Assembly: GCA_947462765.1 (NCBI GenBank)
Contig: CANHQK010000017.1
Coordinates: 1-37,609, forward strand
DNA: 37,609 nucleotides
Direction: 5' to 3'
Origin: Bdellovibrionales bacterium
GTDB taxonomy: Bacteria > Bdellovibrionota > UBA1018 > CAIMNF01
Shown: positions 9,467 through 18,913 of the stretch, piece by piece
Position numbering within the stretch: the first letter of the stretch is position 1
How the letters are laid out: the number at the start of each line of letters is the position of its first letter
Translations under genes and position numbers: made by a program
The notes under the pieces: model-generated
The model's database searches: none
Seen by the model: the letters and a program-made list of their open reading frames with translations, nothing else
Told to the model about the DNA's origin: nothing

Positions 9467-10819
9467 ATGGGCACCAGGAAATCTTATAGGATTTCAGCAC
9501 GATTCAAGGAAATTCTGGATGTCTTGATCCGTGCGCGCCGGGAGGGTTCGAATCACCTTTGGAAGTCGAGTCGTCGCAAACTGGTTCCACTTTCGATCGT
9601 CAAACTCGACCCCGAGGCCAATCTGATCCAGGTGGTGATCGATTCGAAGCCGGATCTCAAACTGCAAAAGGGGGATACGGTCTACCTCAAGTTGGAGATC
9701 CGTGATTCCGCCTTCAAGACCGAGATTGCGGGATTGCAGGACAATCATTTGGTGCTCCATTTTCCAGAGGAAATTGCGCTCACCGAAAATCGCGCTGAAA
9801 AGCGCGTTTATTTTCACCCCACCGATCAGAAACAGGTTTTGATCCGTAAGGTAAGACCCGGGGCCTTGATGGTGCCGCAGAGAACCCTGTCCGTCACCCT
9901 GGCCGATATCAGTCAAACCGGGCTTTCGTTGATTCTGAGTCCTCAGCAGTCGACTGCGATCCAGCTTCGAGACAGGATCAGTCTCGAAATGCTTGGTCCT
10001 TACCGGATCCATCCTCCCATCCAGGGGGAGATTGTTTTCAAGATCGAACATCAGTCGCGTGGTACGCTCGGGGGACTGGAGTTCGGGTCGAAGGTCGGGA
10101 TCCATCTTGAACGCCGAATCGCGAAGGCGACTTTTGAGTCGTTTTGTGTCCGTGATCCCGCTTTTGACATATCGGAGATCCAGCTTGTCCGGGATCAGGC
10201 TTTCCGGCGTGATGTGCGGGAAAAAATGGGAGCTTTCACCAAGCAGATGCAGAGACGCAAAACGGGTGCATCCCTGATCGAACGGTTTGAGCGCGGGAGC
10301 AAAAGTTCTCCCTACCTGAAGAAGCATGTCGAGCTTTTGTGTGAGGTGATGTGCGGGCTCGGAACCCGGCTCGGGTGGGTTTCGAATGCCACGATCGATA
10401 AGCTCATTTATGTCGCTTACCTGCATGATGCCCGTTACTTCGGCTTACCGGCTCTTGCCCGGATTCGGGATCTTGGCGAGTTCCAGCGCGTGCGGGGAGC
10501 TCTCAGCCCTGAAGAGCAGCGCGCGTATCTCGAGGGTCCCGCCTATGCAGCTGAGCTAGCCCGTCAGGACAGCGAGTCCCACCCGGATGCGAGCAAGATC
10601 CTGTTGCAACAGAAAGAAATGCCCGATGGTTCCGGGTTTCCCGGTAAGCTGACGGGCCACCAGATCCTGCCACTCAGCTGTTTGTTCATCGTCAGTCATG
10701 CGTTCGTCGACTACGTCTATGACCATCCGGATTGGAGTCTCCAGGATTTCGTCAAAACCCACCGAAAGATCTACAAAGGGGCTTATTTTCAGAAGATTTT
10801 CCAGACGATGTTGGAGTGA
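9467..10819 (+). CDS. PilZ domain protein with C-terminal degenerate HD-GYP domain
   Basis: This cytoplasmic protein has 450 residues. The PilZ domain, about residues 105-215, has the c-di-GMP binding motif R109-AEK-R113 and DISQTG (147-152, the D/NxSxxG motif). The N-terminal 100 residues resemble the beta-barrel partner of YcgR-type proteins. Residues 285-450 follow an HD-GYP phosphodiesterase outline: HD at 320-321 is kept, but QQKEMPDGSGFP (381-392) replaces HHExxDGxGYP, so metal-binding histidines are lost. It may sense c-di-GMP with one domain and signal through a dead enzyme domain with the other. It is last in the plus-strand operon. Confidence 0.78.
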   Translation: MGTRKSYRISARFKEILDVLIRARREGSNHLWKSSRRKLVPLSIVKLDPEANLIQVVIDSKPDLKLQKGDTVYLKLEIRDSAFKTEIAGLQDNHLVLHFPEEIALTENRAEKRVYFHPTDQKQVLIRKVRPGALMVPQRTLSVTLADISQTGLSLILSPQQSTAIQLRDRISLEMLGPYRIHPPIQGEIVFKIEHQSRGTLGGLEFGSKVGIHLERRIAKATFESFCVRDPAFDISEIQLVRDQAFRRDVREKMGAFTKQMQRRKTGASLIERFERGSKSSPYLKKHVELLCEVMCGLGTRLGWVSNATIDKLIYVAYLHDARYFGLPALARIRDLGEFQRVRGALSPEEQRAYLEGPAYAAELARQDSESHPDASKILLQQKEMPDGSGFPGKLTGHQILPLSCLFIVSHAFVDYVYDHPDWSLQDFVKTHRKIYKGAYFQKIFQTMLE

Positions 10820-10820
10820 A

Positions 10821-10841
10821 TGGTGGCTCAGGGCAGACTTG
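10821..10841 (-). repeat. Partial copy of the tRNA-Met 3' end (att-like direct repeat)
   Basis: These 21 bases match the 3' part of the tRNA-Met gene, from the T loop through the encoded CCA (11034-11054), at 20 of 21 positions in the same orientation, 213 bases away. The sequence 5' of the repeat is not tRNA-like. This is what is left when an element integrates at a tRNA 3' end and later decays, or a remnant of a second tRNA copy. Confidence 0.55.
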
Positions 10842-10890
10842 GCGTTCACCTTCTCGCTCCTGCTCGGAGGCTCCGCATGGACAATTTTCT

Positions 10891-10913
10891 CTGTCACACA
10901 TCCTGTGTGACAG
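10891..10913. repeat. Perfect 10-bp inverted repeat with 3-base loop
   Basis: CTGTCACACA (10891-10900) and TGTGTGACAG (10904-10913) form a perfect stem around TCC. There is no T-run on either side, so it is not a canonical terminator. It lies between the two tRNA-end repeats and may belong to the decayed element, or be an operator. The surrounding 10842-11033 holds no gene I can support. Confidence 0.55.
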
Positions 10914-11033
10914 GCCACTTCAAACGCTTCTGAAGGTCGCGTTCTCCGCGGCCGAAAATTCTCGTTCAAGCCTGCTTACTTCGATTGATTGGAAGGCATG
11001 CCAGACAAAAGGTGGCTTGTGAGGAATTTGAAG

Positions 11034-11110
11034 TGGTGGCTCGGGGCAGACTTGAACTGCCGACCCCCGCGTTATGAATGCGGTGCTCTAACCAGCTGAG
11101 CTACCGAGCC
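11034..11110 (-). tRNA. tRNA-Met (anticodon CAT), elongator type
   Basis: A full 77-nt cloverleaf is present. The acceptor stem GGCTCGG/CCGAGCC is followed by discriminator A and an encoded CCA, the D arm is GCTC...GAGC, the T arm is GGCAG-TTCAAGT-CTGCC, and the anticodon loop is TTCATAA with CAT. A normal G1-C72 pair excludes the initiator tRNA. The closing position of the anticodon stem is an A-C apposition. A lysidine-modified tRNA-Ile(CAU) is the main alternative, because the anticodon is the same; similarity to elongator Met is stronger. Confidence 0.9.
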
Positions 11111-11144
11111 TCTCGAGAACGGGAATAGGGTAGATTTAACTGGA

Positions 11145-11179
11145 AACGCCCCCTACGGCAAGCCCCTTTTAGGGGCGTT
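11145..11179 (-). terminator. Hairpin overlapping the end of the aminopeptidase gene
   Basis: AACGCCCC (11145-11152) pairs with GGGGCGTT (11172-11179), enclosing a second small CCCC/GGGG pairing. The TAA stop of the aminopeptidase gene (11169-11171) lies inside the hairpin. The following T-run on the minus strand is short, so termination before the tRNA may be partial. Confidence 0.4.
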
Positions 11180-12134
11180 CTGCAAACCGGTCGGTTGCTG
11201 CCACCAGGGCCCGGGCATTTCCGGGTTCCCGGGAAGCATGGCCGGCGTCCGGAGTCAGGTGGAGCTTGGCCTCCGGCCAGGCCCGATAAAGGTCCCAGGC
11301 GCTTTTGGGTGGGCAGACCACGTCATAACGTCCCTGGACAATCACGGTCGGAATGTGGCGGATCCGGCCGATCCGATTCAGGATCCAGTCATCTTCCGGA
11401 AAGAATCCACCATGAATGAAGTAGTGGCACTCGATCCGCGCGAACTTGATGGCGAAGTCGTCTGTCACCATGGTGTCTATCAACTCTTTCGGCGTGTGGA
11501 GTCTCGAAGTCGACATCTCCCAGAGGGTCCAGGGACGGGCTGCGGCCATGCGGACCGCAGGATCCGGGTCGGTCAGTCGGCGATAGTATGCCTTCACGAA
11601 GTCATGCCGCTCGGACTCAGGAATATGATCCCGGTACTGCTCCCAAACATCCGGGAACATGAAAGACGCACCTTCCTGGTAGTACCAGTCGATTTCCTGC
11701 TTCCGGATCATGAAGATCCCGCGAAGGACCAGTTCGGTCACCCGTTCCGGATGTTCGATGGCATAGGTCAGGGCAAGAGTACTTCCCCATGAACCGCCAA
11801 ATACCATCCATTTTTCGATCCCGAGATGTCCTCGCAGTGTTTCGATGTCCCGGACCAGGTCCCAAGTGGTGTTTTCTTCCAGGCTTGCGGCAGGAATGCT
11901 TTTGCCGGCGCCTCTCTGGTCGAACAAGATGATCCGGTAACATTCAGGATTGAAGAATCTCCGGTCCTGAGGTCCGCTTCCGCCCCCCGGGCCACCATGA
12001 ATGAAGACCACGGGCTTTCCTTTGGGATTGCCGCATTCTTCGAAATAAAGGGTATGAACGGTTGAAACCGCAAGGGTTCCGGTCCGGTAAGGTTCGATTT
12101 CGGGGTAGAGCCAGGTTTGTGGATCAGGAATCAT
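11169..12134 (-). CDS. pip: Prolyl aminopeptidase (alpha/beta hydrolase, family S33)
   Basis: This 321-residue cytoplasmic peptidase removes N-terminal proline. The oxyanion motif HGGPGGGS is followed by FDQRGAGKS, the nucleophile elbow GGSWGSTLAL and the C-terminal catalytic aspartate and histidine in GRYDVVCPP and DAGHAS. The cap signature of family S33 (WE...E.H-YF-HGGFF) is present. ATG 12134 is chosen because GGAGG lies seven bases upstream; the TTG at 12140 is not needed. The start overlaps the stop of the PilZ gene as ATGA. Confidence 0.93.
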   Translation of the reverse strand: MIPDPQTWLYPEIEPYRTGTLAVSTVHTLYFEECGNPKGKPVVFIHGGPGGGSGPQDRRFFNPECYRIILFDQRGAGKSIPAASLEENTTWDLVRDIETLRGHLGIEKWMVFGGSWGSTLALTYAIEHPERVTELVLRGIFMIRKQEIDWYYQEGASFMFPDVWEQYRDHIPESERHDFVKAYYRRLTDPDPAVRMAAARPWTLWEMSTSRLHTPKELIDTMVTDDFAIKFARIECHYFIHGGFFPEDDWILNRIGRIRHIPTVIVQGRYDVVCPPKSAWDLYRAWPEAKLHLTPDAGHASREPGNARALVAATDRFAERP

Positions 12135-12823
12135 TTCCAAGCCTCCAGGTAATAGGCGCGCAGGGCCTCGATCAGAAACTGTTTGATCTCCGTCCGGATA
12201 TTCTCATTCAATCCGGCGAAACGGGAGCCAGATCCTTTTTCTGTCCGATGGGTGAGGGTGGCGGTGAATTCCGGGGTACTGATCACCCATCCGTTCAGGA
12301 TCAGTTCACAACCCGTCAGCTCATGCAACTTCCGGCTTTGCTCCGGATCGAGCACGATCCGGGCGCCGCCGACGCTCAGGTCTTCGATGGCGAAAGTTCC
12401 TTCGTTCGTTCTGAGCTTTCCGATGCCCCGAGCGAGCGGAACTCTGAGTGCGCCCCGTTTTTGTTGTTTGTACAACTCTTGCGGGAAGCGGTAGTGGTAA
12501 CTCCCGTCCGGGAGCCTTCTGACCGCGTCGGCACGGAATACGAGCTGGGTCGTGAATAAACTGACTTTGAAGTAACTTCGGAGGCCGGCGCTCGCTCCCG
12601 TTCGATGGTGAAAACTGTCGGAGAGAGAATCCCATTTGACGGTGAAGGCCTTGCGCTGGGGGTTCCATTCGGTGATTCTTCCGACGAGAACCTCATGTGA
12701 ACCTTCAAGGCTCACTTCCGCTTTGGGTTTGATCTTGATGAGCTCCTGGATCAGCCGCGCCCTCTCGTTGGGATCCTCGACCCGGGCGAAGCTCGGGGCC
12801 TCATGGACTCTTCTTGTACTCAT
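12131..12823 (-). CDS. YcgR-like PilZ domain protein (c-di-GMP effector)
   Basis: This 230-residue cytoplasmic protein has an N-terminal YcgR-like beta-barrel region (about 30-115) followed by a PilZ domain (about 120-225). The binding motifs are intact: R123-GAL-R127 (RxxxR) and DLSVGG (148-153, DxSxxG). YcgR proteins slow or steer flagellar motors when c-di-GMP is high; other members act on secretion or enzymes. It sits between a ROK kinase and an aminopeptidase gene with ATGA overlaps on both sides, so it is made with them, but the context does not reveal its target. Confidence 0.85.
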   Translation of the reverse strand: MSTRRVHEAPSFARVEDPNERARLIQELIKIKPKAEVSLEGSHEVLVGRITEWNPQRKAFTVKWDSLSDSFHHRTGASAGLRSYFKVSLFTTQLVFRADAVRRLPDGSYHYRFPQELYKQQKRGALRVPLARGIGKLRTNEGTFAIEDLSVGGARIVLDPEQSRKLHELTGCELILNGWVISTPEFTATLTHRTEKGSGSRFAGLNENIRTEIKQFLIEALRAYYLEAWK

Positions 12824-13797
12824 TCTTCCTCCGTTTCATGTGCCAGAAGGGCGGCTCCGATCATTCCGGCCGAATCTCCGATTCGGTGTTTCAGGATAGA
12901 AGGCGGATTCTCGGTCAGGAAGCAGGCCTCCTTGAGGCGTTCTTCGAGCCCGGTGTAGAGCCGGTCCTGGGTGCTCAAACCGCCTCCGAGCACAATGACG
13001 TGCGGATCGAGGATATTTGAGACGTTGGATAAAAAGGTGGTGAGGTCCTCCCGGTAGGATTCGAATGTGGCCAAGGCGAAAGGATTGGCCTCATCGAGGC
13101 GACGGAAGATCTCCCGCGCAGAGAGACGTTCCTGGCCTGAGGTGCGTGCAAAATAGGATTGTTCGAATCCGCCCCCTGAGAGGTACTGTTCGGCACACCC
13201 CAGTTTCCGGCAGTAGCAAGGACGCCCGGAAGGGAATAGGGTGGAATGACCGATTTCGCCAGCCCCGCCTCTCTTGCCTCGGATCAATCGACCGTTCATG
13301 ATGATTCCCCCTCCGACCCCGGTGCCGAGAGTCACCCCGAGCATGCATAGGTCTTCCTGGCGGACCCCGTTCTGATCAGCCCATTCGGCCCCGGCTCCGA
13401 GACGGGCTTCAGCGAGCGCAAAACAGTTGGCATCGTTATCGAGAACCACCGGTCCCATCTCCGGCAGGGCCGTTTCAAAAACCGCTTTCAGGGGGAGTCC
13501 GGACAGAAAGGGGATGCTCGATTGCGAAAGCACCCCGCTCAAAGGGTGAAGAGCCCCCGGCACACCGATCCCGATGGCCCGAATGCTCTTCCGTTCGAGA
13601 CCCTGTTCCTCAAATAGTCGATCGATTTGCGTGGATACCCGGCGTAGGAAAGACTCGAGGCCGGAATGGGGCTCGGTTGGAATGCGCCGGGATCCGAGGA
13701 GCTCATATCCGGTTACCGAGCGCCCCGCGGGCAAGCGAACCAGGCAAAGCTCCGTTTTGGTCCCGCCGATGTCCAGTCCGAGGAGAGTGTCCCGCAT
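12820..13797 (-). CDS. ROK-family sugar kinase
   Basis: This 325-residue cytosolic kinase begins with the phosphate-binding motif DIGGTKTE (9-16). The catalytic aspartate lies in DNDAN (120-124). The ROK signature and zinc site follow: GHSTLFPSGRPCYCRKLGC, with H184, C194, C196 and C201, where the usual CxCGxxGC has R in place of G. Likely substrates are glucose, N-acetylglucosamine or fructose. The absence of an N-terminal DNA-binding domain makes it a kinase rather than a ROK repressor. It is the first gene of a three-gene operon with TATAAT only six bases before its ATG. Confidence 0.87.
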   Translation of the reverse strand: MRDTLLGLDIGGTKTELCLVRLPAGRSVTGYELLGSRRIPTEPHSGLESFLRRVSTQIDRLFEEQGLERKSIRAIGIGVPGALHPLSGVLSQSSIPFLSGLPLKAVFETALPEMGPVVLDNDANCFALAEARLGAGAEWADQNGVRQEDLCMLGVTLGTGVGGGIIMNGRLIRGKRGGAGEIGHSTLFPSGRPCYCRKLGCAEQYLSGGGFEQSYFARTSGQERLSAREIFRRLDEANPFALATFESYREDLTTFLSNVSNILDPHVIVLGGGLSTQDRLYTGLEERLKEACFLTENPPSILKHRIGDSAGMIGAALLAHETEEE

Positions 13798-13803
13798 GGC
13801 CCG

Positions 13804-13809
13804 ATTATA
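13804..13809 (-). promoter_or_regulatory. TATAAT -10 box directly before the ROK kinase start
   Basis: A perfect TATAAT on the minus strand ends at 13804, seven bases from the A of ATG 13797. Transcription would begin at or next to the start codon, giving a leaderless mRNA. No good -35 box is found at 17 bases. No ribosome site is present before the ATG, which agrees with leaderless translation. Confidence 0.45.
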
Positions 13810-13899
13810 TGCTAATCGCTTGGAATTGCCCTTCTTTTATTGGATTGCGCAACGCTTACAAATGCATTATCTTGCCGAAAAACCGTTCCTGGGGGGGAT

Positions 13900-15108
13900 A
13901 TGAACCGTTTGGCATTTCAATTCGGACTACTTTCAACTGGTCTTATTCTGCTCGCATCCATCCCCGCATCTGCACAGGGTAGTTCAGGGTCTCTGGTCCG
14001 GATCCAGGGTGCCCAAATTCCTCGATTCGAGATGGATGATGCCGACCAAGGAGCTTTCGAGGCCGGGTCCAGGGAAGGATTGAAACTTGCCCTGACTCGC
14101 CAGTTGGATCGCTGCAAAGACGACAAAGCAGTCTGGAATTTTGCGGGGAAAAAAATCTCCCAGAAGCGCTGGTGTACCGATACGGCCAATTGGTTCCTCT
14201 CGAAACTGTCGCAGGTGAACAGTCTGAACGAGTTGCTTGCTCTCGCAAGAGTCGAGCTCGAATGGTACCGGTCTACTGGAAAGCCTGATTCCGGAGAAGT
14301 CCAGTTCACCGGGTATTTCAATCCGATCCATAAGGCCAAGGCCAAGCGAGAAGGGGCCTATCAGTATCCGATCTACCGTCTTCCCTCCGATTTACGGAGC
14401 CCTTATTTCACGAGAGAACAGATCGAGAAGGGGGCGCTTTCCGGGAAAGGGCTCGAGCTCGCTTGGCTGGATAATCCTGTGGATCCCTTTATCATGCAGG
14501 TTCAAGGATCCGGTACCATCCTGATGGATCAGGGTGATGGCAAAGAGGTGCGTCTCAATATCAATTATGCTGGCGAAAACGGGCACCCTTATGTCTCGCT
14601 CGGTAAGGTGATGCGCGCGGCCGGGATTCCCGAGGAGTACATCAGTCTGCAGGGGATTCGGAAGTATTTCCTCGAGGTGCATCCCGAGGAGTGGTCGAAG
14701 TATTCCAATCAGAATCCGAGTTATGTCTTCTTCAAACAGGATGCCGACGGGCCCTACGGGTACTCAGGAGCGATCCTGACGCCGAAGCATTCGATTGCCG
14801 TGGATAAGGCGGTGTTTCCGATGGGGGCGATCGGATTGATCCAAACCGAAAGGCCCTCTGTGGTTTCAGGCGATCAAGCGGTGGCTTGGAAGCAGTTTTC
14901 GCAATTCATTGTGGCCCAGGATACGGGTGGCGCCATCAAAACCCCCGGTCGGGTCGATGTGTACTGGGGCGAAGGGGCTTACGCAGAGGTGGCCGCTGGC
15001 CGCACCGACCGGCTCGGGAGCCTTTATTTCATGTTGGTTCCCGGAAATAAAAAGAAACTCAGCCTCGGATCCCGTGGCGTTCCAGTTCCGCATCCAGGCC
15101 GCCGCTGA
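13900..15108 (+). CDS. mltA: Membrane-bound lytic murein transglycosylase A
   Basis: This 402-residue exported enzyme has a signal peptide ending SIPASA-QG near residue 26; there is no lipobox, unlike E. coli MltA. Conserved MltA blocks are FTGYFNP, the VDPFIMQVQGSG region, and the C-terminal 3D domain IVAQDTGGAIKTPGRVDVYWGEG, which carries the catalytic aspartates. It cleaves glycan strands to 1,6-anhydromuropeptides. The start has a GGGGGG ribosome site six bases upstream; an upstream ATG would put the signal peptide too far inside. Its 3' end overlaps a convergent gene by 50 bases. Confidence 0.93.
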   Translation: MNRLAFQFGLLSTGLILLASIPASAQGSSGSLVRIQGAQIPRFEMDDADQGAFEAGSREGLKLALTRQLDRCKDDKAVWNFAGKKISQKRWCTDTANWFLSKLSQVNSLNELLALARVELEWYRSTGKPDSGEVQFTGYFNPIHKAKAKREGAYQYPIYRLPSDLRSPYFTREQIEKGALSGKGLELAWLDNPVDPFIMQVQGSGTILMDQGDGKEVRLNINYAGENGHPYVSLGKVMRAAGIPEEYISLQGIRKYFLEVHPEEWSKYSNQNPSYVFFKQDADGPYGYSGAILTPKHSIAVDKAVFPMGAIGLIQTERPSVVSGDQAVAWKQFSQFIVAQDTGGAIKTPGRVDVYWGEGAYAEVAAGRTDRLGSLYFMLVPGNKKKLSLGSRGVPVPHPGRR

Positions 15109-15391
15109 AGAACAGCAGCATCATCTTGAAGTCCGCGATGAAAGACCATTTCGGGTACTTGAAGGTGGCCGGGCGGTTTTTCTCAAAACCGAAATGTCCG
15201 GTCCAGGCAAAACCGTAACCGATCACGGGAGCAAGAAGGATCCAGGCCGGAGTCTGTCGGATGAGGCAGACCGTGAGCCAGATCAGTGCGAGCAGGGTTC
15301 CGATGACATGCAGACGTCTGCAAATGTCATTGGAGTGTTGAGACAGGTAGAAGGGCCAGAATTCTTCAAAGCTTTGGTAGTCCTTGCTCAT
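15059..15391 (-). CDS. DUF962/Mpo1-like small membrane protein
   Basis: This 110-residue protein has two to three hydrophobic segments. The pattern FWPFYLSQHSNDICRRLHVIGT, then GYGFAWTGHFGFEKNRPATFKYPKWS and FKM, is diagnostic for the DUF962/YGL010w family, with conserved histidines in H-x-x-x-x-x-R-x-x-H and GHF. Yeast Mpo1 in this family is an Fe(II) dioxygenase that shortens 2-hydroxy fatty acids; the bacterial function is unproven. The end overlaps mltA by 50 bases on the opposite strand. Its start lies seven bases from a TAGACT box in a symmetric divergent promoter shared with tgt. Confidence 0.85.
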   Translation of the reverse strand: MSKDYQSFEEFWPFYLSQHSNDICRRLHVIGTLLALIWLTVCLIRQTPAWILLAPVIGYGFAWTGHFGFEKNRPATFKYPKWSFIADFKMMLLFFSGGLDAELERHGIRG

Positions 15392-15397
15392 GGAGTC

Positions 15398-16700
<1,303 letters not shown>

Positions 16701-16703
16701 ATC

Positions 16704-17168
16704 ATGAAAACTGTTACAGCACTCGTGTTTTTCATCGGTCTTGTTCATTTGAATCCGGCTCTTGCCGGTGAAGGTCAGGTCTCGGCTCCGAACGTCGTGG
16801 CTCCGGCCACCGCCACTACCGCCACCGCTTCGACCGCTGCTGAGGGTGCCGCGGCCGCCCCGGGGCAGACTCTCGGTGCCCAGCCTCAGCCGAGTCTTCT
16901 CGGAATGGCCATGCCATTTCTGATCATGCTTGGAATCATGTATTTTCTGATGATCCGTCCGCAGCAGAAGCGCATGAAAGAGCACCAGGCGCTCATGTCG
17001 GGATTGAAGAAGGGCGACCAAGTGGTTACGTCCGCAGGGATTTTCGGCACGATTTCCGAGCTTGACGAGAAGACCGTCATGCTCGACGTCTCGAAAAACG
17101 TCTCTATGAAGGTCCTGAAGAGTCAGGTCAATCAGGTCGTTACCGGCCCCGTCCGCGAAATCCAGTAA
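16704..17168 (+). CDS. yajC: Preprotein translocase subunit YajC with extended N-terminus
   Basis: This 154-residue protein has a YajC core at residues 70-150: the TM helix FLIMLGIMYFLMIRPQQKR followed by KKGDQVVTSAGIFGTI. Upstream is an extra 65-residue part with a signal-peptide-like start ending ALAG (about residue 22) and an Ala/Thr/Pro-rich linker. Typical YajC is about 110 residues. YajC associates with SecDF at the inner membrane. Its position between tgt and secD is the standard order. Whether the N-terminal segment is cleaved or makes a second membrane anchor cannot be told. Confidence 0.94.
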   Translation: MKTVTALVFFIGLVHLNPALAGEGQVSAPNVVAPATATTATASTAAEGAAAAPGQTLGAQPQPSLLGMAMPFLIMLGIMYFLMIRPQQKRMKEHQALMSGLKKGDQVVTSAGIFGTISELDEKTVMLDVSKNVSMKVLKSQVNQVVTGPVREIQ

Positions 17169-17191
17169 TCCCCGCTCCAAGGAGTCCAGAA

Positions 17192-18895
17192 ATGTCTAAG
17201 AAATGGTGGGTGAAGTTCACCCTTCTCATCGTGGTTACCCTTTTCTCGGTCGCTTATGTGCTGCCGTCCTTCCAGAAAACCTCTCCATCGAAGGGAGCGT
17301 TGTTTTCAAAGAAAATCAACCTCGGCCTCGATCTCCAGGGCGGGCTTTACCTTGTCATGGGAGTCGATTTCAACAAGGTGTTCAAGGAAATCGCCGACCG
17401 TCAATCCGGTTCGATCGTTGATCGTTTCAAGGACAAGAGCATCAACTTGGTCGAGAGCAAGGTTCGGACTGAAGGGGTTCCCGGAGATGATCCGAGGATT
17501 GTGATCCGATTCGCTCCAAACCAAAAGAAAGATGTCGGTGAGTTGCTGTCCAAGGAGTTTCCGAACCTCCGGATCACCGAGGACAAAACCGACTGGTACG
17601 AGCTCGGATTGTCGAACGACTATCGGAACGATGTCCGTGAGAAAACGGTCAACCAGAGCATCGAGGTGATCCGTAACCGGATCGACGAGTTCGGTGTGTC
17701 CGAACCCCAGATCTCGTCCCAAGGGAATGATCGTGTGGTCGTCGAGCTCCCGGGGATCAAGGATGTCGACCGAGCCAAGGATTTGATCGGTCGGACGGCC
17801 AAGCTCGAATTCAAGATGGTGGATGAGGACGGATCGAGGAATCTGATCGTTTCCGATCTGGTCGCCCAGATTGAGAAAGAGAAGAATTTGAAATACGAGG
17901 AGGGGGGTACCCTCAAGTTCTCGGAATATGTCCGTCAGATCAACGAGGCTGCCAAGGCAAAGATTCCGGCCGGAGATGAGATCGCTTTCGAAAAGTCGGC
18001 GATGGGGCGGATTCCCCTTCTGCTGAAGTCCAAGGCCGAGGTCACTGGTAACGATCTTCAGGATGCCCAGGTCTCTTTCAATCAGGAGTCCCGCAGGCCT
18101 GAAGTGTCTTTTGAGCTCAATCCCAGGGGTGCGGTGAACTTCGAAAAACTGACCGGTGAGAACGTCGGCAAGCGTTTGGCCATTGTTCTGGACGGGATCG
18201 TGCACTCTGCGCCGAACATCAATTCGAAGATCGGTGCTCGTGGTGTCATCACCACCGGTCGGGGGGGATATGACGAAGCGCTTCGCGAGTCGAAGGATCT
18301 CGCCATCGTACTGCGTGCCGGTGCTCTTCCTGCCCAGCTGGAGCTCATGGAGCAACGCGTGGTCGGTCCGAGTCTCGGTGCCGATTCCGTTTCCAAAGGC
18401 GCTTTCGCGAGTGTGCTCGGAATTCTCGCGGTGTTCCTGCTGGCTGCCGTCTACTACCGCATTTCGGGTCTGATTGCCGTGATGTCACTGATGATGAACG
18501 TGGTTCTGGTGCTGGCGATTCTGGTCTGGCTTGAGGCCACTCTCACCCTGCCCGGCATCGCCGGTATCGCTCTGACAGTGGGGATCGCGGTCGATTCGAA
18601 CGTCGTCATTTATGAGAGGATCCGTGAGGAGCTCGGTCTCGGCAAAACGATCGGGGCTTCTGTTGAAGCCGGATTCGACAAGGCTTTCAAGACCATTCTC
18701 GACGCCAACGTGGCGAACGGAATCGCGGCAATCATCTTGATGATGTACGGTACGGGACCTGTGAAGGGCTTTGCCGTGACCATGATGATCGGGATTGTCA
18801 CCACCCTGTTCACTGCGGTGTTCGTATGCCGGGTACTGTTCGATTTTTACCTGAAGCGCATGGAAGACCGTGGCGCCAAAACCCTGAGTATCTGA
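17192..18895 (+). CDS. secD: Protein translocase subunit SecD
   Basis: This 567-residue RND-family protein has an N-terminal TM helix, then the hallmark LGLDLQGGLYLVMGVD, a large periplasmic P1 domain with RNRIDEFGVSEP and VVELPGIKD, and five C-terminal TM helices with AVDSNVVIYERIREEL. With SecF it uses the proton gradient to pull exported proteins out of the Sec channel. An AAGGAG ribosome site lies nine bases before ATG 17192. Length is normal for the SecD-only form. Confidence 0.97.
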   Translation: MSKKWWVKFTLLIVVTLFSVAYVLPSFQKTSPSKGALFSKKINLGLDLQGGLYLVMGVDFNKVFKEIADRQSGSIVDRFKDKSINLVESKVRTEGVPGDDPRIVIRFAPNQKKDVGELLSKEFPNLRITEDKTDWYELGLSNDYRNDVREKTVNQSIEVIRNRIDEFGVSEPQISSQGNDRVVVELPGIKDVDRAKDLIGRTAKLEFKMVDEDGSRNLIVSDLVAQIEKEKNLKYEEGGTLKFSEYVRQINEAAKAKIPAGDEIAFEKSAMGRIPLLLKSKAEVTGNDLQDAQVSFNQESRRPEVSFELNPRGAVNFEKLTGENVGKRLAIVLDGIVHSAPNINSKIGARGVITTGRGGYDEALRESKDLAIVLRAGALPAQLELMEQRVVGPSLGADSVSKGAFASVLGILAVFLLAAVYYRISGLIAVMSLMMNVVLVLAILVWLEATLTLPGIAGIALTVGIAVDSNVVIYERIREELGLGKTIGASVEAGFDKAFKTILDANVANGIAAIILMMYGTGPVKGFAVTMMIGIVTTLFTAVFVCRVLFDFYLKRMEDRGAKTLSI

Positions 18896-18913
18896 TACGG
18901 GAGGATTCAACAC

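Noticed and set aside
9494-10426. Long minus-strand open frame opposite the PilZ/HD-GYP gene
   Set aside because: Shadow of the real gene; no motif, wrong codon pattern, no ribosome site.
10891-10913. Intrinsic terminator for the PilZ/HD-GYP gene
   Set aside because: The stem is perfect but neither strand has a T-run after it.
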